From Aquimarina sp. TRL1 (lineage in GTDB: Bacteria; Bacteroidota; Bacteroidia; Flavobacteriales; Flavobacteriaceae): a stretch of 64,000 nt of DNA. Both the position numbers and the translations under genes were made by a program. Where the stretch lies: positions 4,268,501 through 4,332,500 of the forward strand of contig NZ_CP053590.1 of assembly GCF_013365535.1 (NCBI RefSeq). The letters run 5' to 3'. Shown one piece after another: positions 1-9,030 of this stretch; within the stretch, counting starts at the first letter, position 1; each line of letters begins with the position of its first letter. The notes below the pieces were generated by a model. The model had not been told where the DNA came from. It searched no databases and was given only the letters and a program-made list of their open reading frames with translations.

Positions 1-248
1 CGCTGTATCTGTATCGTATAACGCTATAAAAATACAGCATTTTGTTACGATTTATTTATAAAAGTACCATAAAGTACAGAAGCATTATTGATTTGTATAC
101 GAACATGCTATCAGTGGATACAAACACGGAAAAATCAATTATAAACCCATTTTCTAAAGGTATGTATACAAGAGATACAGATTAGTCCTCTTTTATGGAT
201 TACAGTGTATTAGTGCCATAGTTTTGAATAACAAAAACAATTACACAT
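1..248. other. Left-edge region, no gene recognised
   Basis: No reading frame with coding character was seen here. The stretch is AT-rich and precedes the start of the beta-propeller gene at 249, so it probably holds that operon's promoter, but no clear TTTG / TAnnTTTG pair could be assigned. Confidence 0.4.
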
Positions 249-1118
249 ATGAGAGTTATTCTAATTGTATTGCTATTGACAGTCTGTTCCGTATCATTAG
301 GAATATCACAAGAAGCGGGTTTTACCAAAAGATTAAAAAAACCCAGATTGGTAAAACTATGGGAAACCGATACGGTGTTGAAAGATGTGGAATCGGCAAT
401 ATATGATAGTACAAATCAGGTTATATATGCTACGAGTATCAATGGTCATTGGCTAAAAGCGAATGGAAAGGGGTTTATAAGTAAAATAGGGTTGGATGGA
501 AACATTACATGTCATAAATGGATCGATGCTATAGAAGGACCAACAGGTACTGCTATGTATAACAATAAATTATATGTAGCGGATTTTGATACGATTTTAG
601 AAATCGATATTAAAACAGCCACTATTACTAACAGTCATAAGATCCCGGCTACAGAACGAATTAATGATCTTACTGTTGCTGAAGACGGAACCTTGTATGG
701 AAGCGGTACGAAAAGCGGAAAATTGATTGCTTTACAAGACAATAAAGCAACTGTTATAGCTTCTGATCTGGAATGGCCTAATGGCTTGTTGTACGAAAAA
801 GACAAGCTACTGATTGGTTTAGGAGATAATACCGTAATCGATTATAATGTAAAGACAAACAGCTCTAACGTACTGACCAAAGATATTTCGAATCCCGACG
901 GAATTGTAGCAATTGGAAATGGAGACTATTTGATTTCAAGCTGGCAAGGGATGATTTATTATGTTACCAGTAACGGAGATAAAATCCTGTTGCTAGATAC
1001 CGTAGAAAAGAAAGAAAATGCTGCTGATATCACATATATTCCTTCATTGAGGATGGTATTAGTACCAGCAATGTTACAACATAAATTAATCGCTTATACC
1101 CTGATCGATGAAGACTAA
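249..1118 (+). CDS. Secreted SMP-30/gluconolactonase-like beta-propeller protein
   Basis: The 289-residue product begins with a clear signal peptide (MRVILIVLLLTVCSVSLGISQ), so it should be exported. The rest is a run of beta-propeller blades with SMP-30/NHL-like phrases such as GPTGTAMYNNKLYVADFDTILEID, ERINDLTVAEDGTLYGSG and SNPDGIVAIGNGDYLISSWQG. Family members are calcium-dependent lactonases or ligand-binding propellers; the substrate here is unknown. The ATG at 249 is chosen because it starts the signal peptide; a longer overlapping frame at 224 is a shadow. The stop overlaps the ATG of the next gene by 11 bases, so the two are translationally coupled and may act together at the cell envelope. 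Family call is fairly sure, function is not. Confidence 0.75.
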   Translation: MRVILIVLLLTVCSVSLGISQEAGFTKRLKKPRLVKLWETDTVLKDVESAIYDSTNQVIYATSINGHWLKANGKGFISKIGLDGNITCHKWIDAIEGPTGTAMYNNKLYVADFDTILEIDIKTATITNSHKIPATERINDLTVAEDGTLYGSGTKSGKLIALQDNKATVIASDLEWPNGLLYEKDKLLIGLGDNTVIDYNVKTNSSNVLTKDISNPDGIVAIGNGDYLISSWQGMIYYVTSNGDKILLLDTVEKKENAADITYIPSLRMVLVPAMLQHKLIAYTLIDED

Positions 1119-3288
1119 AATATACATATCTTTACTGCTTGGCAATTTTTATTTCTGTGGAATTTCTCAACAAAAAGCCATTCCTTTTATTGAACAAGCT
1201 GCAAAAATAGATGGGGCTTTAAACGAGTCAGTATGGAAACAAGCAGCGTTATTTACGGAGTTTAATAATTATTACCCAAATGATGAGGGCAAGGCAGATC
1301 ACATTACTACAGTCAGAGGGTATCACGATCGCAAAAATTTGTATATAGGAGTTGAATATTACGATACGAACGCTTACAATAAAATTAGTACCTTAAAGCG
1401 AGATAATCACGGAGATGCCGTTGTCAGCAGTGATGCTTTTGGAATAATTCTAGATCCTTTCAATACAGAAAACAACGGGTATTATTTTACCTTAAATGCA
1501 GCCAACACACAGGTAGATGCGTTGATAGAGTTTAATGGAACTGATTATAGTTTTAATGAAAGCTGGAATGCAGTTTGGAAATCTGAAACGGCGGTAGAAG
1601 GAACTAAAAAAATATACGAAATAGAGATTCCTTTTAAGGCACTAAATTTTGATGTGGATAATACTACCTGGGGGATTCAATTTTTTTACCGGGATTTTAA
1701 AACGAATCAGTGGATGACCTATACGGATATGCCTCGTAACTTTTTTCAGTTTGATTTGCGTTTTACAGCAGATGTACTAATGGAGCAGCTTCCAAAAGCA
1801 ACAATATCCAGGTTTATGTTTGTGCCATCAGGCACATATAGCTATCAGAAAGATATTACTACTCATACAGATAAATCAAACTTCAAACCCAGCCTGGATG
1901 CGCAATACAATCTAACTTCATCCCTGCGGTTAGATGCGACTATAAATCCGGATTTTTCGCAGATAGATGTTGATCAGCAGGTGGTGAACTTAACCCGTTT
2001 TGCGATTAATTTTCCCGAGCGAAGGAATTTCTTTTTAGAAAACAGTGATTTATTTAATAATCTGGGAACATTTGATGTCAATCCATTTTATTCAAGAAGG
2101 ATAGGAGGAACCACCGATATGCAATTTGGAGTAAAACTTTCAGGAAATATAACTCCTGATACTCGTATAGGAATACTAAATGCACAAACCGAAAAAAGCA
2201 CAGATCATGAAGCACAAAATTATGCTGTTTTTGTAGCCCGGAAAAAGCTGTCCCGCGATTTTACAACTACTGCGTATTGGGTAAACAGACAACAGACAGA
2301 TAGATTTGATATACTCAATACTTATAATAGGGTATTGGGAGTGAACCTGAATTACAGATCAAAAAATAAGCTGTGGTCTGCACAAACAAATTATGGAAAA
2401 AGCTTTAGTAGTAACATACATAATAAAAATGACTTTTTTAATATTGAAGGACAATATAATACCCGGGAAACCTATGCTAAAGCAGCCTTAAAAACGGTAG
2501 ATAAAAACTTTATTACAGATGTAGGGTTTACTCCAAGACTATATAATTATGATGCTATCAAAGGAGAAGTGATTAGAGATGCTTATGTAGATTCGTATTT
2601 CGTTTTTCAAAAAAACTATTACCCGGTAACATCTGAGATAATAGATCGTTATCGATATCTTTCTGTTAGTAACGATGCGTTTTGGGATCATGAGGGGACA
2701 CTTACAGAGATGACTACAGTTATAGGAAATTCAGTTTGGTTCAAAAAGAACCTGTCCTCATTATATCTCAATGTATCACATGGGTATTTTAACCTTACGT
2801 ATGGTTTTGATATCTTGAATAATGGGAATCCAATTCTACCGGGTGTTTATAACACTCTTGATATAAAGACCGGCTATAACAACCGGTTTAGTAATCAAAA
2901 TTTTTATTACGAAGCAGCACTTTTTTATGGAGGCTATTTCAATGGTAAAAGGAGGGGAATGGAGACGACTTTGGGATATCGGCTATTGCCGTTTGCACAG
3001 TTCAATATCAATTATTCTCTGAATCATATCGATCTGGAAGCTCTTGGAAATGCAGTGTTTCATTTAGTGCGTTTTACGGGAGAAGTGTTTCTTAATAATC
3101 GTATAAACTGGACTACCTATGTACAATACAATACGCAACTTAATAGTTTTAATATCAATAGTCGATTACAATGGGAGTATCGTCCTTTATCCTATTTGTA
3201 TTTAGTTGCTACGGATAATTTTAACAAACAAATAGCACGTACCAATTGGGGAGTAGCAATAAAGGCTAATTATCGATTCGATCTATAG
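1108..3288 (+). CDS. DUF5916-type outer-membrane protein with CBM9-like N-terminus
   Basis: The 726-residue product has a short signal peptide (to about residue 20). It then has a CBM9-like domain opening with KIDGALNESVWKQAALFTEF and containing the GIILDPFNTENNGYYFTLN block, about residues 27-220. From about residue 240 to the end it is a long aromatic-rich beta-strand region typical of DUF5916 proteins, which are thought to form an outer-membrane barrel. The block FPERRNFFLENSDLFN is characteristic of this family. The C-terminus ends in alternating hydrophobics and a terminal RFDL, consistent with barrel insertion. The gene overlaps the preceding propeller gene by 11 bases. Substrate and export role are unknown; the CBM9-like domain suggests glycan or glycoconjugate contact. 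Confidence 0.8.
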   Translation: MKTKIYISLLLGNFYFCGISQQKAIPFIEQAAKIDGALNESVWKQAALFTEFNNYYPNDEGKADHITTVRGYHDRKNLYIGVEYYDTNAYNKISTLKRDNHGDAVVSSDAFGIILDPFNTENNGYYFTLNAANTQVDALIEFNGTDYSFNESWNAVWKSETAVEGTKKIYEIEIPFKALNFDVDNTTWGIQFFYRDFKTNQWMTYTDMPRNFFQFDLRFTADVLMEQLPKATISRFMFVPSGTYSYQKDITTHTDKSNFKPSLDAQYNLTSSLRLDATINPDFSQIDVDQQVVNLTRFAINFPERRNFFLENSDLFNNLGTFDVNPFYSRRIGGTTDMQFGVKLSGNITPDTRIGILNAQTEKSTDHEAQNYAVFVARKKLSRDFTTTAYWVNRQQTDRFDILNTYNRVLGVNLNYRSKNKLWSAQTNYGKSFSSNIHNKNDFFNIEGQYNTRETYAKAALKTVDKNFITDVGFTPRLYNYDAIKGEVIRDAYVDSYFVFQKNYYPVTSEIIDRYRYLSVSNDAFWDHEGTLTEMTTVIGNSVWFKKNLSSLYLNVSHGYFNLTYGFDILNNGNPILPGVYNTLDIKTGYNNRFSNQNFYYEAALFYGGYFNGKRRGMETTLGYRLLPFAQFNINYSLNHIDLEALGNAVFHLVRFTGEVFLNNRINWTTYVQYNTQLNSFNINSRLQWEYRPLSYLYLVATDNFNKQIARTNWGVAIKANYRFDL

Positions 3289-3409
3289 GCAACCTTCGCA
3301 TCCGGGTATATTCTTTTGGAATTGTGCAGGTATTTGAGGTGTAACTAGTAGTAGAATATATTTTATGAGTTTGTTTTAATTGTACATACTGCCATAGCAA
3401 GGGGATGAA

Positions 3410-3749
3410 TCAACGTGAGATTACTTCAGTATAACTGCTTAATAAGACAACCTCATGTTCAAGACCAAGTCCAATATCTGTAATTTCCCCATCGTGTTTC
3501 CATGTTAATTCATAAAATCCAGCGGTAAACACAATCGTTAGATGTAGTGTAGGTATTGCCATCAGTACTGTGATATATTATTTCGAAGGTTCCTTCAAAT
3601 TTTTTGCTTTCATTTACAGGGGTTAGTCTTTTTCCGATACCAAGTCCTTGTTCAGTGCTGTCATTTTTTTTAGATACCCACCGAGCTTCAATACCATGAT
3701 TTGTCAGGGTGTATACTACACATCCGAGGTTTACATTTATTGTATTCAT
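3410..3749 (-). pseudogene. Small conserved gene broken by a frameshift
   Basis: The intact-looking front half runs from ATG at 3749 and stops at 3510 after 79 residues (ending DCVYRWIL). Shifting the reading by one base near 3545-3575 opens a second half that reads TIVFTAGFYELTWKHDGEITDIGLGLEHE and continues to a TGA at 3410-3412. The front half (GIEARWVSKK, GIGKRLTPV, FEGTFEIIYHSTDG) and the back half (YELTWKHDGEITDIGLG) together look like one small soluble flavobacterial protein of about 110 residues. That resemblance is from memory of such proteins, not from a search. The break looks like one extra base (or two lost) relative to an intact ancestor. It may be a true pseudogene or a sequencing error. 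Function unknown. Confidence 0.65.
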
Positions 3750-3842
3750 TTTGCAGTAAATTATGATACAGCGGATTTATAATTTCCTAAAAAAGGAGTA
3801 CAACCATTTGAAATATGTCGCTTCCTAATTTTTTTTTAAAAC

Positions 3843-3878
3843 GGGGTATCCAAAAATACAAGAATCATTTGATACCCC
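3843..3878 (-). terminator. Possible terminator of the SGNH hydrolase gene
   Basis: GGGGTATC at 3843-3850 pairs with GATACCCC at 3871-3878 across a 20-base loop. It lies just past the stop of the minus-strand gene ending at 3912. On the minus strand it is followed by GTTTT, a weak T-run. Confidence 0.4.
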
Positions 3879-3911
3879 AACTGGTAGCATGTGTACTATA
3901 GTACGCAGTTT

Positions 3912-4538
3912 TTATTGAGGGAATAAGGTGTCTACAATTACTTTGGCAGCAATTTTACTTCCTCTTAATGAAGGGTGAAAGCCATCAGGACCGTAGTATT
4001 CTCTGCGCTTGGTATCATCAATATATGCTTTCCATACAGCACCAACAGGAAGTAGGATCGAATTGTTGGTGGTAGCCCCTTCTTTATAATTCTCAATAAC
4101 CGCCTCAAAAGTATGATAGTATGTCAAAGAAGGCCAGACAGTAAAGTAACATAGCTTTGACTCATTTGTATCACATAATGTTTTATATTTTTTTCCATAA
4201 TCAATAAGCATTTTTCTTCCGTTACTTCGAGAAGAGGGACCTTGCTGAATAATTACAAAGTTATACTTCCTGTTAGCAATTAGTCGCTGGATTTGTTTGT
4301 CATTCCAATGGTCCTCGATTGAATAATTCGGATAAGCAACCATCTTTGTTTTGATACGGATTCCTTTTTGTTTACCGTACTTCTTTACTAATTGAGGCAA
4401 ATTGTTTGTATAAGTAAGGCTATTTCCGATAAATAATATCGTATAAGAAGAAGTCGCATTGTGGTTTTCAGATTGCCCATAGATATTAGAATGGGTGCTT
4501 AACACTACTGCGACAAACAAAAAGAATAATTTTTGCAT
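3912..4538 (-). CDS. Secreted SGNH/GDSL-family hydrolase
   Basis: The 208-residue product has a signal peptide ending near residue 22 (SNIYGQ). It has the SGNH block I motif ILFIGNSLTYTNNLP with the nucleophile serine at about residue 40. The C-terminal block YGPDGFHPSLRG carries the expected Asp (about 185) and His (about 188). The oxyanion-type region IIQQGPSSRS lies mid-protein. Such enzymes are exported esterases or acetylesterases acting on acylated glycans or lipids; the true substrate is not visible. It stands alone between a broken gene and a serine hydrolase, all on the minus strand, with its own likely terminator at 3843-3878. Confidence 0.8.
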   Translation of the reverse strand: MQKLFFLFVAVVLSTHSNIYGQSENHNATSSYTILFIGNSLTYTNNLPQLVKKYGKQKGIRIKTKMVAYPNYSIEDHWNDKQIQRLIANRKYNFVIIQQGPSSRSNGRKMLIDYGKKYKTLCDTNESKLCYFTVWPSLTYYHTFEAVIENYKEGATTNNSILLPVGAVWKAYIDDTKRREYYGPDGFHPSLRGSKIAAKVIVDTLFPQ

Positions 4539-4678
4539 ATTTAGGGTATTAATGGTTACTATCAGTGCGTATAGGTAGTAAAGTGTTATAAAATGTTACG
4601 AAGTATGAAGGTTTATTTTGTGTTAATTATTTTTTAAGAATAGGGTATTTGGTCTTTACAACATCGTTTGTTATAAAA

Positions 4679-6190
4679 TTATTCAAGATTCCTTCGTACA
4701 ATTTCAGCTCCGGTCTCACCAAAATATTCAGATATGATCTTTTGCCATAAGACCATTCCATTTTCAGAATTGGAAAATAATACAAGACCGTCTTTAGAGT
4801 TTTTGAAAAGGATAGCTATTGTTTTGGTACCATAATCCCCTCCGGTATGCATAACTGCAGTTTCATGCTGAGGTAAATCAGGAAGCAGTTGCATTCCTAG
4901 ACCCCATTCAATCCCATCTTTTTCATGTGCGTGTGGTTTTAGAAATTCGTTGTATAGCGCAGCTGATAAACCAGCTCCTTTTGAAACGTACACCAAAAAC
5001 TTAGAATAATCTTCTACTGTTGTTAGTAAATTAGCAGCAGCATTGGCATGTGTATACTTTTCATAGGGTATAGGTTTCCCATATTCATCATGTTCAACAG
5101 CATACATATTTTCATCGACAGCATTGGACCAATAGAAATGAGTGGTATGCATGCCTAGTGGGTCAAATAATACTTTCTTAGCAATTTCCTCAAATGGTTG
5201 TTGAAATTTTTTTTCTATGGCTTTTCGCAAATATTCAAATCCTTCTCCGGCGTATTGCCATTTTGTACCAGGCTCAAATTGAAAAGATAATTGCTTACTA
5301 TCAGTTAAATATCTCCAATTCGGAAAACCTGATTGATGCGCTAAAATATGTCTTGTTGTTAGTGTATTCAGGTACTTACTCGTTCTGATATCATCATCTA
5401 TATAATAAGTGGCAACGGGGCTATCTAAACTCCACTTTCCCTGATCAATTAATTGTAAAACAACAAAAGCGGTAATCGGTTTGGTCAAGGAGGCTACTTT
5501 ATAAATACTGTGATTAGAAATTGCTTGATGCCGTTTTTGATTACCAAATGCTCGTATCTGTTGGATTTTTCCATTTTTTATAACTCCCAGTGCTATGGAT
5601 GGAATTTTATGTTTTTCTAATAAGCGCTCAATTTCTTTATCACTGTCAAAAAGAGGATATACATAATCGGCAGTAAATTTTGATCCATACTCTTTTACAG
5701 GAGGTTTATGTTCGTAACTTATTATTCGCTTTATCTTCCATTGTTCGTTTTCTAAAATCCAGGTATGAATAAATCTTCCTCGCTCGGTAGCATACAGTTT
5801 TTTATTAGGTTCTTTGATGTAAAAAATATGATCACCAGTTTGTACGGCACCGTATATTTCTCCATTATTTTTTAGTGGAAATACATTGAGTGTTTCAGAA
5901 ACTAATTTTCTGATAGGTTTGAAATTTGGATTCGAACAAATACTACTTGTAAACGATTTGTAAAATTGCTCTAAGTTTTGAGCCCCGTTCTGATCGTGAA
6001 AAAAATCTAAATCCTTATGAAGTACTTTTTCTAAAGCAAGATAATTACAGGTATTAAACCCTTCTTCGAATAGCAAGCTATCAGCTTTTTTAAGTGCTAT
6101 AAACAAAGGGCTGTCATTAGCTACTTGTGCTGCACTATTTTTTATTCCTAGTATTAATGCGATTGCAAAAAATAAAGTGGATGTTTTCAT
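4679..6190 (-). CDS. Secreted serine hydrolase (beta-lactamase/PBP fold) with NTF2-like N-terminal domain
   Basis: The 503-residue product begins with a signal peptide (MKTSTLFFAIALILGIKNSAAQ). The ATG at 6190 is preferred to a TTG two codons upstream. Residues about 28-165 form an NTF2/DUF4440-like domain ending in RFIHTWILENEQWKIKRIISYEH. Residues about 185-490 are a class C beta-lactamase-type serine hydrolase. It has the SxxK motif SLTK (Ser 234, Lys 237), a YAG motif at about 313 in place of YxN, and HTGG at about 448 in place of KTG. These are the variants usual in peptidases and esterases of this fold rather than in true beta-lactamases. It probably acts in the periplasm on a peptide or ester. 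The fusion of the two domains is notable but known in Bacteroidota. Confidence 0.85.
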   Translation of the reverse strand: MKTSTLFFAIALILGIKNSAAQVANDSPLFIALKKADSLLFEEGFNTCNYLALEKVLHKDLDFFHDQNGAQNLEQFYKSFTSSICSNPNFKPIRKLVSETLNVFPLKNNGEIYGAVQTGDHIFYIKEPNKKLYATERGRFIHTWILENEQWKIKRIISYEHKPPVKEYGSKFTADYVYPLFDSDKEIERLLEKHKIPSIALGVIKNGKIQQIRAFGNQKRHQAISNHSIYKVASLTKPITAFVVLQLIDQGKWSLDSPVATYYIDDDIRTSKYLNTLTTRHILAHQSGFPNWRYLTDSKQLSFQFEPGTKWQYAGEGFEYLRKAIEKKFQQPFEEIAKKVLFDPLGMHTTHFYWSNAVDENMYAVEHDEYGKPIPYEKYTHANAAANLLTTVEDYSKFLVYVSKGAGLSAALYNEFLKPHAHEKDGIEWGLGMQLLPDLPQHETAVMHTGGDYGTKTIAILFKNSKDGLVLFSNSENGMVLWQKIISEYFGETGAEIVRRNLE

Positions 6191-6484
6191 TGTCAATTTT
6201 AATTAATATCTGAGGTTTCAAATCTCGAAATACCAATTTAAAAAACACAGATTTATCACCTGACAATTAAATGACAGTTTCCTGACACAGTGTTTATATA
6301 TTTGAAAATAAGTGTTTTGTGTGTAAGGGTGTTTTTGAATAATAAAATAGAATTCTTATTTGATTTATAGAATCATTAAAAGATGAGGAACGTTTTTTTC
6401 TAAAAAAATGATTACCTGATCAGTACTAATAATAGGTGAGAAGTGAGTTTAAAAAGAGCTGTTTTTATCTTTTCAAAACCATTA

Positions 6485-6509
6485 AATAAGCACTTTAAAA
6501 GTGCTTATT
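6485..6509. repeat. Perfect inverted repeat, 12-bp arms with 1-bp spacer
   Basis: AATAAGCACTTT (6485-6496) is followed by one base and its exact complement (6498-6509). No strong T-run follows on either strand. An operator for a dimeric regulator or a weak hairpin are both possible. Confidence 0.5.
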
Positions 6510-6570
6510 AAAGCCTTAAAAATGGAACTAAAATTCATTTTTCAGTAAGTTATTTCTTATTTTTTTGATA

Positions 6571-6637
6571 CAAAAAAAGTGATCTACATCAATTGACCAG
6601 GTGTTGTACAACAAAAAAAAGTGAACTGAGTTCAATT
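6571..6637. repeat. Two near-identical copies of a CAAAAAAAGTGA...CAATT element
   Basis: Copy one at 6571-6594 and copy two at 6612-6637 share CAAAAAAA(A)GTGA, about nine variable bases, then CAATT, with start points 41 bases apart. The second copy contains the perfect 13-base palindrome TGAACTGAGTTCA (6622-6634). A repeated regulator-binding site is one reading; chance in an A-rich region is another. Confidence 0.4.
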
Positions 6638-6696
6638 TATTTTTGTTCTAGAGCAAATGAAAGTTTACTCTTAGAAGAAATTCACCTTTTTTAAGC

Positions 6697-6720
6697 AAAA
6701 AAAAGCCCCCAAACGGAGGG
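6697..6720 (-). terminator. Rho-independent terminator of the LytTR operon
   Basis: On the minus strand CCCTC pairs with GGGGG around a CGTTT loop, followed by C and eight T residues. It lies downstream of the response regulator gene and of the small frame at 6771-6920, so that frame would be inside the transcript. Confidence 0.7.
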
Positions 6721-6770
6721 TTACTCAGTTTGAGGATGAATGGGATTTTCCATTTTTTATACGATAATAG

Positions 6771-6920
6771 TCATTCGTTTAGACATACCACTGTTCCATA
6801 AAGACCCGGATTAAACATAACAGTTCCTTCAAGTGTATACACAGCAGTATTGTGAGAGATGCTAGCAATAGATATCTCAGCAAATGAAAACGGTTTTTTT
6901 ATGGAAGTATATAAATACAT
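6771..6920 (-). CDS. Possible small protein, 49 codons, downstream of LytTR regulator
   Basis: A clean minus-strand frame runs from ATG at 6920 to TGA at 6771. The product starts MYLYTSIKKPFSFAEISIAS, continues with a hydrophobic and beta-prone middle, and ends NPGLYGTVVCLNE with one cysteine near the end. It lies about 97 bases after the response regulator stop and just ahead of the operon terminator at 6697-6720, so it is probably transcribed. There is no signal peptide and I do not recognise the family. It could be a genuine small protein of the regulatory operon or a chance frame in an AT-rich untranslated region. Confidence 0.35.
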   Translation of the reverse strand: MYLYTSIKKPFSFAEISIASISHNTAVYTLEGTVMFNPGLYGTVVCLNE

Positions 6921-7017
6921 GACAATCAATTTTTATATACGATAGTATAAATAGCATTCCAAAGTGCAGGTTTTTATGTGTAAATAATTATTAAACAGTT
7001 GTTTGTAAGTGTTTTTG

Positions 7018-7749
7018 TCAAGGAGTATTACTGGACCCGTTAATTATAAACTCTTTTACTTCGTTGATATAACTTCGACCAATAGGATATCGCACTCCTT
7101 CAATTTCGATACTATTGCCCTCAATAACATCTACTTTATCTACTGAGATCGTATAAGAACGGTGGATTCGGATAAATTTTTCCCGGGGCAGTTCCTGTGT
7201 AAAACTCGTTAATGTTTGGTGTATAATATGTTTTTCATCGGTAGCTGTGATAATTCTGATATAATCTTTTAGGCTTTCAATGACCAGGATTTCATCCAGG
7301 TAGATTTTCTTCATCTTTTTCTTTGTCACTTTTACAAAAATAAAAGGACGTTCATTGATTGTAATTCCTCCGACCTCGTGTTGACTGAGTAAAGAAGCAG
7401 TTTTCAAGGCTTTGTTTGCTGCAATAATAAATCTGGAAAATGAAATGGGCTTTACCAGATAATCCAATACCTCCAGTTCAAAACTTTCTACGGCATATTC
7501 CTCATAGGCGCTGGTAATAATAACCAAAGGACGAAAAGGGAGACTTTTGAGCAGGCTCAACCCATCGAGTAAAGGCATATTAATATCCAGAAAAATTAAA
7601 TCTACAGGATGTTCTTTGATAAAATTCATCCCCTCGATGGCATTGGTAAAGGTACCGGTAATCTGGATTCCCTTAGTTTGTAAGGCGTAATTTTTTATGA
7701 CATCTATCGCCAGTGTTTCGTCATCAATAACAACACTTTTTAATTCCAT
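7018..7749 (-). CDS. LytTR-family response regulator
   Basis: The 243-residue product has an N-terminal receiver domain (about 1-120). It shows the acidic pair VIDDE near residue 9, the phospho-acceptor Asp 55 in LIFLDINMP, and the conserved Lys in LDYLVKP. A LytTR DNA-binding domain fills about 140-235, with KIYLDEILVIESLKDYIRI and FIRIHRSYTISVDKVD. It would bind DNA when phosphorylated by its partner kinase. Its start overlaps the end of the kinase gene by 10 bases, so the two are co-translated. It is divergent from the N-glycan cluster that begins near 9.0 kb, which makes that cluster a candidate target, but this is inference only. Confidence 0.92.
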   Translation of the reverse strand: MELKSVVIDDETLAIDVIKNYALQTKGIQITGTFTNAIEGMNFIKEHPVDLIFLDINMPLLDGLSLLKSLPFRPLVIITSAYEEYAVESFELEVLDYLVKPISFSRFIIAANKALKTASLLSQHEVGGITINERPFIFVKVTKKKMKKIYLDEILVIESLKDYIRIITATDEKHIIHQTLTSFTQELPREKFIRIHRSYTISVDKVDVIEGNSIEIEGVRYPIGRSYINEVKEFIINGSSNTP

Positions 7750-8798
7750 ACTACTTTTATTTTTAATTCCACAACGTATAATTTTTCCCCTTTGTTGATG
7801 GTGAGTTCATATTCATCTTCCTGATATCCTAAGGAAAGTCGTTTGCTGACATTTCCTAAGCCGACTCCTCCCGAAGTCGCACTAATGGTATTGTTATTTT
7901 CTTTGGCAGGCATAGGATTAGAAATGCTGAAATACAAAAAGTCTCCTACGACCTTAAAACTAATATGAATATCGATAATGCCTACATTTTTATTGGCGCC
8001 ATGTTTAAAGGCATTTTCTACAAAGGATAAGAGTAGCATTGGAGCAATTTCCTTATCCTCAATATCTCCCGAAATATCCATATGAATACGAAGGAGTTCT
8101 CCATATCGGATACGCTCGAGATCCAGATAGTTTTGCAGACATAAAATCTCCTTGTCCAATGGTTGTCTTTTTTGCTTTGTTTCATAAAGTAAATACCGCA
8201 TTAATTCAGATAATCTCAGTATTGATTTGGATGCTTTTTTAGGCTTTTCAATGGTCAGCGCGTAAATATTGTTCAGGGTATTAAAAAAGAAATGAGGAGA
8301 CACCTGCGTACGCAAAAATCGCAGTTCTGTTTCCAATTGTTGCTTTTCTAAACTGGCTAATTGCCGCTGTTTTTTTAACCAGTCCATAGTGATAATAATA
8401 GCGGTCACGAAAGTGATCACATATAATTCTCCAATCATCATATCCACGGCATAATTCACCGTCAGGTTATTGATAACTTCGGGACCTTCGGGCCAAACAT
8501 TGGTACTTACCAGATAATAGGTCAAATTGTATTTCAAAAGAACTGATAAGAACAGAGCGGTAATAATAGTCAGTGTATATAGAATGTATTTTTTGCGATA
8601 TAAAAATACGGGCATCAATATATAAATATTCAGGTAGCACAAAATCATGTGAATAGGAAATCCTATCATATTCGTTTTTAATGAATACGGATAATCATTA
8701 AAGTAGCTTCCCCATCGCACTGTATTTAATAAGAAATAAATTCCCCAAAAAATGATGTGATGACGTAAGGTAATATGTTGAAGGGATTTTATTTTCAC
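7740..8798 (-). CDS. LytS-type sensor histidine kinase
   Basis: The 352-residue product has four or five membrane segments in its first 140 residues (for example IIFWGIYFLLNTVRW and ELYVITFVTAIIITMDW). A short coiled linker follows, then a His_kinase domain with the phospho-acceptor His 169 in TQVSPHFFFNTLNNIYAL. An HATPase domain carries the N-box FVENAFKHGANK and a GVGLGNVSKRL G-box. There is no extracytoplasmic sensor domain of size, so the signal is probably sensed in or at the membrane. The start is GTG at 8798; no in-frame ATG lies close upstream. It overlaps the response regulator gene by 10 bases and lies 232 bases from the divergent first GH92 gene. Confidence 0.9.
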   Translation of the reverse strand: MKIKSLQHITLRHHIIFWGIYFLLNTVRWGSYFNDYPYSLKTNMIGFPIHMILCYLNIYILMPVFLYRKKYILYTLTIITALFLSVLLKYNLTYYLVSTNVWPEGPEVINNLTVNYAVDMMIGELYVITFVTAIIITMDWLKKQRQLASLEKQQLETELRFLRTQVSPHFFFNTLNNIYALTIEKPKKASKSILRLSELMRYLLYETKQKRQPLDKEILCLQNYLDLERIRYGELLRIHMDISGDIEDKEIAPMLLLSFVENAFKHGANKNVGIIDIHISFKVVGDFLYFSISNPMPAKENNNTISATSGGVGLGNVSKRLSLGYQEDEYELTINKGEKLYVVELKIKVVWN

Positions 8799-9030
8799 TA
8801 GGGTTGGTTTTTAATACTAAGTAGTTATTATAATACTGTTGTCAAAAAAAGTCGCTTTTAGCTTGATTTTGCAACTAATGTAAGAAATTCAATCAAATGA
8901 TTCCTTTTTGAAACATTCACCGATCTTTAGTTGTCATTGGTCTAAATTTTTTCTTTTTAGACTCTAATTTATGAATATTTATGATGATTCAGAAAAAGAA
9001 AATATAATACAATATATACGATCAGTTTGT

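Larger units (their letters stand above)
6191..6696. other. Long AT-rich intergenic stretch with short dyads and a repeated element
   Basis: There is no convincing gene in this roughly 500-base gap. It lies upstream of the minus-strand serine hydrolase gene and downstream of the LytTR operon terminator, so it should hold the serine hydrolase promoter. Two palindromes and one repeated element inside it are listed separately. Confidence 0.5.

Noticed and set aside
224..406. Plus-strand frame of 60 codons overlapping the beta-propeller gene
   Set aside because: It lies in another frame over a good signal peptide and has no recognisable sequence; treated as a shadow.
4679..6190. True class C beta-lactamase (resistance gene)
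   Set aside because: The second and third motifs are YAG and HTGG, not YxN and KTG, and there is an extra NTF2-like domain, so a peptidase or esterase is more likely.
8971..9030. Upstream start for GH92 paralogue 1
   Set aside because: It would put 20 charged residues before the lipoprotein signal peptide.
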